From NCBI GenBank assembly GCA_026936325.1, contig JAPTHN010000001.1, positions 9,146,160-9,210,159 on the forward strand: DNA of 64,000 nt. Reading direction: 5' to 3'. The notes beneath the pieces were generated by a model, which made no database searches, was not told where the DNA came from, and saw only the letters and a program-made list of their open reading frames with translations. The translations under genes and the position numbers were made by a program. This stretch comes from Platynereis dumerilii. Its lineage: Eukaryota > Annelida > Polychaeta > Phyllodocida > Nereididae. Positions 56,486 to 63,530 of this stretch are shown one piece after another; the first letter of the stretch is position 1; the number at the start of each line of letters is the position of its first letter.

Positions 56486-57368
56486 GATTTGTTAATTCGC
56501 TTCAGAAATTTAATGTAACATTCACAGGATATGTGGGCAAAATAAATGTGGATTGTTTTGTGTATTTGCAGGGCCTGGACTCGTGTGTATTCACTATGGT
56601 GGACGCTGACAAGACGAGCTACAGTTTGGTGTCTGACGGGGCTGAGGCAATTTTAATCAGCAAGAAATTCTTCACTCAACACTTAACAGACAGATTGCAG
56701 AAGAAACTTAGAACAACTGTAAGTTTGGTTTTAATGTGCATTTGGCATCATTTTTAACAATATCACAATTAACCATTTTAATGGTTTCATTTTAATAGAT
56801 CGAGTTACCCTTATGAAAAGTTTGGGCCTTGTGATTTATTTAGTGACTTGCTTAATACTTATAATAGTTGTCTCTATATACTTTTCTTGATGCTGTATCT
56901 ATATTCGTCCTCACTTGTTCTAAAATTCTACTTCATGGGTATTTCGTTCACTTTTCTAAAAACGTTCACTACACCCTGAATAAATCGTGGTTTTATTAAT
57001 TTATTGTTCGTGTTTTGGTAAAAAAGATATATTCCGAAGACTTTCTTTTCAGTGAACGATTTTATTTTTGTTTCATTGGGTATAGGCCTACTCTGAATTG
57101 TTTGTCCTTGCTTTTTCATACGTTATTAATTCTTCTGTTGTTTGTGTTCAACTTCAATGCCTTCCAGCAAATTCGTGCTTGGGCCTTAATTCCATAATTG
57201 TGTATGTTTATCTAAAATGTTTGTTGATCTTACTTTCAGATTCAACCATACCCGGACTCAGACCAACTGCAGGAAAAATTCCAAAGCAAAACGAATTGGG
57301 ATGCCTATAAAACAATGACATTGCATGACCATGTTTTATTCACAAAATATGTACATGACACTGAATAA
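38898..57368 (+). CDS. CNBD2: CNBD2-like protein with two cyclic-nucleotide-binding domains, 14 coding exons
   Basis: Exons: 38898-39356 (or end 39348), ~40807-41054, 44156-44223, 44536-44668, 45484-45650, 47928-48001, 48180-48268, 49660-49889, 50596-50756, 51296-51469, 52018-52082, 52265-52366, 56572-56718, 57240-57368. Exons 3-14 have GT-AG sites with matching phases and give 512 aa; the first two add about 230. Only the exon 1/2 junction is unresolved: a donor at 39348 fits the acceptor before 40807 in phase, but that acceptor lacks a good pyrimidine tract. The N-terminus is basic and Ser/Arg-rich. CNB-A (exons 5-8) has [16 protein letters not shown] and an intact phosphate cassette [16 protein letters not shown] with the family's Glu and Arg. 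CNB-B starts at RRGVVMCDD...WIFVIKSG, is interrupted by about 120 hydrophilic residues, and resumes at [13 protein letters not shown]; its cassette lacks the Glu and Arg. Mammalian CNBD2 (CRIS) binds cAMP and acts in sperm; the same role here is inference. AATAAA at 57389-57394. Confidence 0.8.
39425..39640 (+). mobile_element. tRNA-derived SINE, family A (intron 1)
   Basis: TTGGTTCAGTTGTTAAATTGGC, then AGATCCCTCACGTGGTGTAA, CCATTTCATCAATCTACC and GCATGGGCTCAGAGGGG match the family A 3' body. It ends in a decayed ATC-rich tail. The 5' head is truncated. Confidence 0.6.
39785..40215. mobile_element. Foldback MITE in intron 1
   Basis: CTGCTCGTGGAAGCATGGATT near 39835 is mirrored by AATCCATGCTTCCACAAGCAG near 40155, with weaker inverted match out to AACATC/GATGTT words at each side. 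Its outer end (GGTGATGTTTTGCCATGGGG) recurs near 49094, so there is a second, partial copy. Confidence 0.65.
41056..41200. repeat. GATA microsatellite plus short repeat at the start of intron 2
   Basis: The donor GAAG|GTAAG runs directly into ATAGATAAATAGATAGATAG (to 41107), followed by a ~85-bp block containing GAATGAAATACGTACTTCAT that is repeated in inverse orientation at 43258-43350. Confidence 0.85.
42783..42910. repeat. Polypurine tract in intron 2
   Basis: About 115 bp almost purely of A and G (GAAGGGAGGAAGG words). Capable of triplex (H-DNA) formation. No function can be read from it. Confidence 0.85.
43245..43430. repeat. Inverse copy of the 41108 block plus GATA microsatellite
   Basis: GTTCCTTCAGAAT, then ACAAAAGTCCATGAAGTACG and TGGAGAATG are the reverse complement of 41107-41193. 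GATA repeats follow at 43343-43426. With 41056-41200 it forms a 2.2-kb-spaced inverted pair, each with the GATA run on the same relative side. Confidence 0.85.
43430..43570 (-). mobile_element. tRNA-derived SINE, family A (intron 2)
   Basis: On - strand: TATCCCTCACTTGGGGTATA, CATCTCACCAATCAACTGTC and GGGCTTAGATGGCTGAACTT match the family 3' body. The GATA microsatellite at 43343-43428 is its (TATC)n tail. Confidence 0.65.
44720..44919. repeat. Hairpin in intron 4
   Basis: AAATTTGAATTTTGAGTCAG is mirrored by CTGACTCAAAATTTCAAATT, and AGTGAGATGGTTGCACAATT by AATTATGCAACCATCTCACT, giving ~85-bp arms. Probable foldback element, starting about 50 bp after the exon 4 donor. Confidence 0.8.
45130..45420. 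repeat. Dispersed repeat, copies at 51040 and 45690
   Basis: GGCACATCTACGTTG, TACAATGTTG, GTAGAATTGTACAGTAGAA and TTGTGAAGCAACATCAA recur in the same order at 51040-51180. Its right edge ACAACATTGTGTTTATGTTG then TGTGCCCC recurs right after exon 5 at 45690-45722. Confidence 0.65.
46051..47715. mobile_element. GGGGAGAGCG-ended element in intron 5
   Basis: Left end GGGGAGAGCG with GCGGGGTAAGTTGAAAC; right end on the other strand GGGGAGAGCGCGGGGTCAGT then TGAAAC. GGGTTAGTTGAA words also occur inside near 46413 and 46742. No transposase. A second element is nested in it at 46807-47573. Confidence 0.75.
46807..47573. mobile_element. TA-flanked MITE nested in the 46051 element
   Basis: Perfect 27-bp ends beginning CAGCCATGGCCGTAAGTTTT on both strands, TA duplicated at 46805-46806 and 47574-47575, 767 bp. 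The TA duplication and ends point to the Tc1/mariner superfamily. The ends are identical, so insertion is young relative to its surroundings. Non-coding. Confidence 0.9.
48470..48595 (-). mobile_element. SINE-like tRNA-derived fragment (intron 7)
   Basis: On - strand: GTTGTCTGGTGGATAAGG resembles an A box and GGTCTGAGTCC a B box at tRNA-like spacing. The body is short. Family uncertain. Confidence 0.5.
48905..49060 (-). mobile_element. tRNA-derived SINE, family B (intron 7)
   Basis: On - strand: CTGCCTCATTGTTGTGTCCT, CCTGTCC, AAATACAGGACGTAAATTTCC and an ATCATCCATCCATGC tail match the family B copies at 50815 and 60150. The tRNA-like head is lost or diverged. Confidence 0.65.
50029..50283. 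mobile_element. MITE with GGTCYGTCTCC ends (intron 8)
   Basis: Left GGTCCGTCTCCGTATGGGGA and right, on the other strand, GGTCTGTCTCCATTTGTAG. Second copy inverted at 3966-4200. Non-coding; the target duplication is not evident. Confidence 0.75.
50815..51030 (+). mobile_element. tRNA-derived SINE, family B (intron 9)
   Basis: Head GGTTGGTCGAGTGGTAGCAT (A-box region) and GCGTTCGAATCCAGC (B box) suggest a Leu/Ser-type tRNA ancestor. The body has CGCCTCATTGCCCTGTCCTA and ACAGGACGTAAAGCCCCAAA; the tail is (CATC)n. It starts about 60 bp after the exon 9 donor. Confidence 0.85.
51474..51897. mobile_element. Harbinger-like MITE inserted in the exon 10 donor site
   Basis: Ends GGGGGCGACCATTTAAT and, on the other strand, GGGGGCCACCATTTAAT. 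TAA is duplicated at 51471-51473 and 51898-51900. The left TAA is bases +2 to +4 of the intron 10 donor (GAGAG|GTAAGG), so the +5 G is the first base of the transposon. The interior has four GAAATTATTTATTT words. Fragments of the same family at 23962 and about 32975. Confidence 0.85.
52508..53130. mobile_element. Foldback element with arms made of a repeated short word (intron 12)
   Basis: The left arm (52510-52735) has at least seven CAACTNGTAACCA-like words and the right arm (52925-53120) at least six in the opposite orientation (TGGTTACCAGTTGGT). The core is AT-rich and unique. No coding capacity. The outer edges (AGTGCTAAGGGAATACT and GTGCTAAGGCAGTC) are similar in direct orientation. Confidence 0.7.
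53330..53655 (-). mobile_element. tRNA-derived SINE, family C (intron 12)
   Basis: On - strand: CCATGGCCTAATGGTTTAAG (A box) and GGGTTCGAGTCCCAACCCG (B box) at tRNA-like distance, followed by ~250 bp of body that ends with CCGGGGTACACCAGCAC. The head resembles Ser/Leu tRNA. Confidence 0.8.
53656..54630. other. No gene seen; A-rich tract at 53990-54130
   Basis: Part of intron 12, downstream of the histone gene on its strand. The A-rich tract has the same character as 6972-7248. Short ORFs only. Confidence 0.4.
54632..54647 (-). terminator. Histone mRNA 3' stem-loop
   Basis: On the - strand GGCCCTTTTAAGGGCC: a 6-bp GGCCCT/AGGGCC stem with a UUUA loop, followed by ACCA, 47 bp past the H1 stop. 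The metazoan consensus is GGYYYU-UUHA-ARRRCC, so it fits; many animals have UUUC in the loop. It would direct U7-type 3' end cleavage, implying a replication-dependent transcript without poly(A). No clear purine-rich downstream element was picked out. Confidence 0.9.
54695..55318 (-). CDS. Linker histone H1
   Basis: Intronless 207-aa protein. Residues 1-38 are Ala/Pro/Lys-rich with three APASP repeats. Residues 39-112 form the winged-helix linker-histone domain, with [34 protein letters not shown] and [17 protein letters not shown] as its hallmarks. The rest is a Lys/Ala/Pro tail with many AAKK and SPAKK or TPKK motifs, ending KKAAKK. It binds linker DNA at the nucleosome dyad and compacts chromatin. 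The Met at 55318 is chosen because it starts the usual SD-x-A sequence; the frame is open to 55522, but that region holds promoter elements. Length and composition are normal for animal H1. The gene is alone, antisense within intron 12 of the CNBD2-like gene; no core histone genes are in the window. The stem-loop indicates S-phase expression. Confidence 0.97.
   Translation of the reverse strand: MSDAPASPAPASPAPASPKAAPAKKAAPKKKAPAKVAEHPPVATMVPAAIKALAEKKGSSLAAIKKYISANYKVDTDRLAPFIRKFLKKAVTDGKLLQTKGSGASGSFKINKAVKEEKPKKKPAAKKPAAKAKKPKSPAKKKPAAAKKAKTPKKSKPAAAKKATPKKAKKPAAKKTPKKAAAKKPAKKPAAKKPAAKKPAAKKAAKK
55456..55511 (-). promoter_or_regulatory. H1 promoter elements: AAACACA box and E2F-like site
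   Basis: AAACACA on the - strand at 55505-55511, about 190 bp before the ATG, is the classic H1-gene box. TTTGGCGCCA at 55456-55465 matches an E2F site, and a GC-rich GGTCCGCGCCCAGG follows at about 55430-55443. No TATAA was seen between these and the ATG. Assignment rests on motif and position only. Confidence 0.7.
55523..56281. other. No feature recognised (intron 12)
   Basis: AT-rich, no ORF or repeat seen between the H1 promoter and the microsatellite. Confidence 0.4.
56282..56487. repeat. Compound microsatellite GATA-GGTA-GATA-GATT
   Basis: (GATA)n to about 56325, about 22 GGTA units to about 56412, (GATA)n to about 56456, then (GATT)n. It ends about 85 bp before exon 13. Tetranucleotide phase is kept across the switches, as expected if single-base variants spread by slippage. 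Confidence 0.95.
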
Positions 57369-57394
57369 ATACAATAATCGATAAAAAGAATAAA

Positions 57395-57929
57395 TATATT
57401 TCAATTCTAAAACAAGCATGCCTTTAATTCATTATCATAAAACAGATAAAACAACATTATTTTGTTCTGTAGGCCAGTAGCCAGGTTCTTGGAAAGTTAA
57501 TTAAGAAAAAGTACAAAATAGTACATGTATGTATGTCGCAGCATTTTATTCTATTTTATTATTTTTTTTGCAAATCAAAGCCCCCATGGCATTTGAGACC
57601 AAAGTCAGTACACCTGTCTATGAATGTGCTCTATAGCATCTATGGCAATGATGTAAGACTCTATAGAATATACTAAGAATAGAGGGTCATTAAGAACCAC
57701 CCCCCCCCCTACTTCATCGAATATACAGTGCCAACCAAATGCTAATTAATGTAGACTAGACTTTTATGTTCAACTCCAGATGCTTCTCTAGTGGTCCGTG
57801 CTGTGGTATTCATATCAATTATCATAGCCTGTAGGGGATTTTTGACTGGATGCAATATTGTACTAAATTGTATATTTTATAGGATGAGATAAAAAGAAAT
57901 TTCTGCAAGCCTATATACTCGAATATAGA
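57395..57929. other. No feature recognised
   Basis: 3' flank of the CNBD2-like gene; a C-run near 57700. No ORF of note. Confidence 0.4.
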
Positions 57930-58025
57930 CAGATAGATAGATATGTTCAGTGCAGCCCTCTAAGCCCAGATCTGGGAATTTTATTCTAGAAGACAGCTCA
58001 AGTCAATTTGCAAACATCTTAACGT
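57930..58025 (-). mobile_element. SINE family A fragment
   Basis: GATAGATAGATATG then TTCAGTGCAGCCCTCTAAGC and AGCTCAAGTCAATTTGCAAA parallel the tail and 3' body of family A (compare 43428-43470). Confidence 0.55.
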
Positions 58026-59574
58026 TCAATTATCCAGAATTATACATGTAAATAAAAAATATAGGTCTAAATTGTGAACCTTTACCTTTTTTTGAGGAAA
58101 TAAATTATTATTATGAACATTCAATAACAAAAATGAAAATAACAGGAATTTTAAATGTAGACATATTTTTCCTTTTTACACAAAATCATTTGCATGTACA
58201 TATTTATGGTTTTCTTTTCACACAAAATGAATTTATGCACCAAATTCAAATCAGGGAAGTCTTTCAACTATAGATAATAATCTCGATCTCTTAAGTTATT
58301 CACTTTTTGCGTAGTAGGCTGTGCCAGTATCACATGTTTACAGCTATTTAATCAGTAAGCAAGATCAGGCTTCTTTTCTAAATGTTATACATGGCATTTT
58401 TGCTTTATCCGATTTGTACAGGAGCAATAGAAAGTACCAGCACTGCTTCATCGCAATGCATCTTTAATTACAGGCAATTAAAACAGATGATATATTTAGG
58501 CATAATTACTCTGCCTGCCTCAGGCGGAGTATTGTGAGGGTGGGCAGTTTCTGGGAGTTTGTGTGTTTGTTAATCGACTCCTGCTAACAATACTCAATGG
58601 ATATATATTTTCATTGGCACGATGTGTTCATTTGTACTACACAATATCTGATTAAATTGTGGTGATTAGCCTATTGGGGCTTTTTTGGGGCTACAGTTAA
58701 AGAAATTCGAAAATAGGCCTCTAGTCTCTACCGCTCATGCATGCACTGTAATCAGGGAGGTTATAAATTCTACAAAGTCCATGCTGTGATAGTCTAAACT
58801 TCATTTTTGCACCGGCAGCCCAAGAGAGTGCATGTTTCTACAGTCTGTTCAGCAATTGTGAATATTGCTTGGATCTAAATAATTACAGAATTCTATTGAT
58901 TATCATTGTTTCTTGATTGGCATTGGTCAGTGTAATCATCATCAAATGCAACTGATGGCTGCATTTCCAATTAATCTTAGCTTAAGATCTTCTTCATTTT
59001 TCGACAGACAGATCAATTGCATAGAAACTATATTCTCGTTTGAAGGTCATTTTGCTTTCTACATGAATCATACTTTGCAAGTAAAAAGGACAAGTTATCC
59101 TTAAAAGATATTTTTAAATCTTGACTCATGGATGGAAACATAAACAGATAGAGAGACAAATAGATAAATTCATAGATAGAGAGATTGTCAGAGAGACATT
59201 GCATGTTCTTTAAACTACTTAATTATTGATATTGATAACGGACATCGTGAATTAGAAAGTTGTGTTCAGCCTGAGTCTTTTAAATTTGAAAGCAGGAAAA
59301 GGCATGCAATCTCCGAGCGCTTCTTCTAGTTTAAATTTACATGCAGCTCAATTAAATCATAGCGGGGAACCATGAATGCAGTCACAACATCAAACTCCGT
59401 CTGTGAAGTTTTTGAAATTTTGTGTCTTTCAATTATTTACCCTGAGGACCAGCTTTGAAATAAAACAAGAACCCAGGGGTTCAAAATGGAGGTGGTGTGG
59501 TGTCTAAGTTCGCATCCCCTGAATCCGGCAGATCATTTGTACCGCACTGCCCTAACTATTCAGACAGGTATTTT
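58026..59574. other. No gene seen; hairpin at 58505-58535
   Basis: TACTCTGCCTG/CAGGCGGAGTA forms a short hairpin at the edge of what looks like a dispersed repeat (to about 58700). The rest is AT-rich with no credible ORF. Confidence 0.4.
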
Positions 59575-59575
<1 letters not shown>

Positions 59576-59628
<53 letters not shown>

Positions 59629-59785
59629 TGGGTGATCATAGGTTGATCAATGAGATGGTAGATACAGCAGGAGTCTCCCACATGTTGCACGTTTACCCTT
59701 TTTGAAAATGATCAAAAGAGACAATGATTTAACATCTCCTCTGAATGACACCCATCTGGGACTTTGGTCTTAATATTTAAAATTT
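59576..59785 (-). mobile_element. SINE family A with GATA tail
   Basis: GATA repeats at 59577-59628 are the tail. On the - strand the body reads GAGGAGATGTTAAATCATTG, GGGTAAACGTGCAACATGTG and CTACCATCTCATTGATCAAC, in the same order as the 24168 copy. Confidence 0.7.
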
Positions 59786-59874
59786 ATATTATAGGTTTAA
59801 AGTCAACCAAATGACATTGAACAACGCTCTGCGAGACATAACAATATTGAGAGTAAACTGAATTTTCCAAATTG

Positions 59875-60090
59875 ACGGACCCAGGTTCAAACCCAGGCAA
59901 AGCTACAAAGAAAGACCCTCAGGAGTTTGGACTGAAAACATGTGGCCACCGATGTTGTTTGGATGAGATGTTAATTGGCAGCCCCTGTGTTTCAGTGTTT
60001 GTGCTGGGCAAGTAAAGGATTCCTTAAATGGGGTAAATTTAGAATCCTTGACAACTTGTAGACTGCCAACATTACGAACTCAATCTATCA
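59875..60090 (+). mobile_element. SINE family A
   Basis: B box CAGGTTCAAACCCAGG, then GGATGAGATGTTAATTGGCA, GCTGGGCAAGTAAAGGATTC, AATGGGGTAAATTTAGAATC and a short ATCAATCTA tail. It lies back-to-back with the previous - strand copy. Confidence 0.8.
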
Positions 60091-60149
60091 ATCTAGACTT
60101 TGTTAAGAGCTGAAATGATGTGAAATCCTATGTCAGATTTGTATGGATA

Positions 60150-60365
60150 TTTTGGACAGATAGATGGATGATTGGGGCTTTAAGTCCTTTGTTTACGCAG
60201 GCCAATTAGGACAGGAGGAGGACATGGTAATGAAGCAAAAGGTTATTGAAACTACTGTCCAACACAAGAAAAGGTGACCTCGCCAATGTGGGATTCAAAT
60301 CCAGGACAAGTGATTGGCAACCCATTCCTTTACCAATTGAGCTAACTCTACCTCCTCCCGAACAT
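60150..60365 (-). mobile_element. tRNA-derived SINE, family B
   Basis: On - strand: GTAGAGTTAGCTCAATTGG (A box), GGATTTGAATCCCACATTG (B box), a body with TTGCTTCATTACCATGTCCT and CAAAGGACTTAAAGCCCCAA, and an ATCATCCATCTATC tail. The head differs from the 50815 copy, so one body family has more than one tRNA-like head. Confidence 0.8.
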
Positions 60366-61352
60366 GTTGGACCATGTCACAAATTGCAACAAATGTACCA
60401 AATTGCAATCTATTGCTCATGCTTACCCTTTTGATAAATCTGTGTAATCTGTTGTGTCTTTGCACCGACAATTTCATTCTATATTAATTTTTTCACGAAT
60501 GACCAATAAAGAAGTTTAGTCTTTGTCTTGTCTCACTAATCAGTATAAGCTATTTATTTCATCTCTATAATCTATCCATCTAATTCATGCAATCTATCTA
60601 ATCCATAAAATTCATACATCCTTCTTTATCAATGTAACTATCTAGTATCAGATTCTATTCTTCTATAGATCTATCTATATTTCTGTCTTCCTGTCTTTCT
60701 TTCTATCTCTTTCCAACTCTTTCGATCTATTTACTGGTATTTAACTATTCATTTATTTAGCTAGCAATCTGTCTATGTATATTAATTTAGGCCTATCCAT
60801 AAATACACCCATCCCTAAATTGCATTGAAATAGTTGGAAATTTACATATAACTGTTGAATTCCATGTTCTGTGACCCAGTATTGTGATAACATACATTCC
60901 CAAGTCAGCAAAATAACCAATACACATCCAAATGTAACCCTGACATAGCAGGTGAGCTCATTTGCATAAACAAAACACAATACACATAATTTTCAAAATG
61001 GTGGACAGCTCATTTGCATACACAAACCACAATACACATTATTTTCAAAATGGTGGACTGTAACACCCAAAAAAAACACCAAGCAAAGAACATATGAAAG
61101 GAGTATTTAGAATTATTTGAGATCAATACAAGTAGGCTGCAATGACAGCCCTGCATCTCTAGTTGTGGGCAATTTAACAATTAGGAGATTATTTGAAATA
61201 AGCAAAGAGTTATTTCAGATTTTGTTCTCCAATTTCGAATTTCCCGCCTAAAGTTTACACTCTCTCACCCACTCTCTCATACACTTTCTCACTAACTGCA
61301 AAAAATGGAAGTGTGTAAACACCTCCATTAAAAATCCAAACTTTTAATGAAA
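60366..61352. other. No gene seen; decayed TCTA simple repeats
   Basis: 60560-60740 is rich in broken ATCTATC and TTTCT words, probably an old microsatellite. Two direct ~50-bp copies of CTCATTTGCATA...CAATACACAT...TTCAAAATGGTGGAC lie at 60957-61053. Confidence 0.45.
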
Positions 61353-61366
61353 TTTATTTAAATGAA

Positions 61367-61979
61367 TCATCTGGCAGGTAGCAGAGGCAATAGTGTTTTT
61401 ACCTCTTGTTTGAGTCCAACAAAATCTTCAATGACTTCTTTCCGGAAGTGTACCCAGTTGACTTCTGTTTGCAGATTGTCCTGCAGGGTCTCTTCCGGCG
61501 GAAATGGCCTCACTGTTTGTCTTATCAAAGTCTTTATCGCAGGGGTGGCATTCTGGATGAAGAATTTTCTGGATAACATCACCAGTTCTGCTCCTCTACT
61601 CACCTGTAATTAAAATATAATGTAGTTATAAATGATAATACTCCTAAACAATTAAAGGAACAAAATTACAAATGAGTTTCCTAATTGAAATCACTGGAGT
61701 ATTGATTTTTTACCGTTGGCAATTCAAATTTATCAGAATACATACATCAGTGGCGGATACAGGGGGGGCCTAGGGGGCCTAGACCACTGAGATTAATAAT
61801 AGTATTTTGAAGAAAATGCGCCGCGACGCGGGCCCGCGAATGCCGAAACACGCCCGGCCCCCCCTAGATGACCCTGTCTGGATCCGCCACTGTACATGTA
61901 GATCTCGTAAATGCTTGTAACATAATCATGCTGCTGCGTCAGCATTTTACACTGAACTATCCTTCCATTCATCTATCTT

Positions 61980-62050
<71 letters not shown>

Positions 62051-62433
62051 GCGTTGTATCAAATACAGAAGCACCAGGGAGCACTGCAACACAACAGGAA
62101 TGGATATTGAGTTAAAGCGCCACCTGGTATTGGACTTACCAAAGTGACCGATGTATTGCAGGGTTCCACATTCTTTTCATCATCAAAGATAATGTACTCA
62201 AGACCCTGCAGAAAAAATAAAGCTTAGGAACATTGCATTGGTTGTTTTGGAAAGCTTGCAAATTAAATTTGTTAAAAAGACAAAAAGAAATCGCTCACAA
62301 ATGCCTCTGAAGGTCTTAATCTCTTGAGTTGCACAAAACAGGGACTCTGCCTACTTTCATTTCCCTTTCCAGGCATTCCTGAGACCATAGATGATCGGCT
62401 TGGTTTTCGAAATGATTTTTTATCATCATCGTC
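61367..62433 (-). CDS. Second CNBD2-like gene, last three coding exons (partial)
   Basis: Exons on the - strand: 62433-62299 (45 aa), 62205-62140 (22 aa), 61603-61367 (78 aa plus TGA), all phase 0 with GT-AG borders; AATAAA at 61358-61353. The protein corresponds to the C-terminal half of CNB-B in the CNBD2-like gene to the left: FVQLKRLRPSEAF|GLEYIIFDD matches [22 protein letters not shown], and AELVMLSRKFF...NWVHF matches [11 protein letters not shown]...NWDAY. The cassette here also lacks the canonical FGE and Arg. It ends 35 residues past NWVHF with a Leu-rich tail. The intron between TL and VS is absent from the other gene, where the same region is one exon. The 5' exons must lie beyond 62433; none could be identified up to the window edge. 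Probable tandem-inverted paralogue with the same cyclic-nucleotide-related role. Confidence 0.75.
61748..61892. mobile_element. Short MITE with TACAT duplication (last intron of gene 2)
   Basis: Ends CAGTGGCGGATACAGG and, on the other strand, CAGTGGCGGATCCAGA; TACAT flanks both sides (61743-61747, 61893-61897). 145 bp, GC-rich middle. An end fragment of the same family (CTGGATCCGCCACTG) occurs at 41708-41722. Confidence 0.8.
61972..62050. repeat. (TATC)n microsatellite (intron of gene 2)
   Basis: About 18 TATC units. Confidence 0.95.
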
Positions 62434-62662
62434 CTGAAAGAAAGACATGTTCTCATATTATTTCAAGCACCAGAATGCATTTCATTTTTTTTAAAGAAAG
62501 GGATGAGAAAAACTTTCGGTTGCTCAGGCGTCAAGACTGAAGAACCATTTTGTTGTGGAACTGTCGATTTGTATTCAGACAGAATGAAAATTACCAAGTT
62601 AATAATGCGTTTACCCACACAAAGAAATTCCTCCACATAGTTATCCCCCATGCTATGCTATT

Positions 62663-63530
62663 AGTGGGGCAGGTATGTAAAAAAATAGTGCATTTATACA
62701 TAGAAGCATGAAACTTGGCTCACACTGAAAAAACATCTCTACAAATATAATTGGATAGGGAGCCACTTCAGATTTAGCATAGATGGCTACTGGCAGCCAT
62801 TTTCCAAAATGGCCGCCAATTCTTCCATTTTGCTGCTTTCTGTGTAGTTCCTATGAATAGAATGCATGCAAATAGTGTTTGTTATTCCTTCTCTAGGCAT
62901 TCAGAACATCACTAAAATTTTTTTAGTTGTTTCAGCTATTTTCAGGCTTTCTAGAATCCAGTTTGGTAGAATTATCAACTCAAATACTGTATTTTCACGG
63001 TTTTGCATGGTTTTGCCAATTCTAAATGAATGTAAAAATAAGTTGCATATTTGAATTCCTTACAAAAAGAGCTTTCAAATGAGTACCCGCATTAATGGGT
63101 TTCGTAAATTTGGAGTGGAAATGGAAAAAATGAAAATTTTCAGTTTTTTGAAGATTTCGGTTCTAAGGTTCATTTTGACAAAGAATTCACGGAAACGCAT
63201 TTTCTTCAACAGTTATAACAAAATGAACCCTAACCACCCTAAAATTCCTTAGTTCAACCCAGGAATCAATTGATAGTGTTTTTTAGATCTTTAGAAGAAA
63301 TAATGACCACTGTTTTCATATGGTCAAACTGTAGGCACTTCACAGAAAGCAGGAAAATGGGAGAATTAGCCGCCATTTTGGAAAATGGCTGCCATGGGGC
63401 AACCAGGTCAAATCTGAAGTGGCTCCCTATCTAAATTTATTCTTTAAGATGTTTTTAAACGATGTGCCAAGTTTCATGCTTCTATGACACGAAATATTAC
63501 TCCCCTATTCATGACAAATCTGCCCCGCTA
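62663..63530. mobile_element. Foldback element with ~190-bp inverted ends
   Basis: Left AGTGGGGCAGGTATGT and right, on the other strand, AGCGGGGCAGATTTGTCATG. Inverted match continues through AGAAGCATGAAACTTGGC, AGGGAGCCACTTCAGATTT and GCCATTTTCCAAAATGGC and ends near 62850 and 63340. The middle is unique AT-rich sequence with no transposase. It lies in what should be an upstream intron of gene 2. Confidence 0.8.

Noticed and set aside
62463-62651. Further upstream exon of the second CNBD2-like gene
   Set aside because: No good donor/acceptor pair in phase 0 and no similarity to exons 10-11 of the first gene could be seen.
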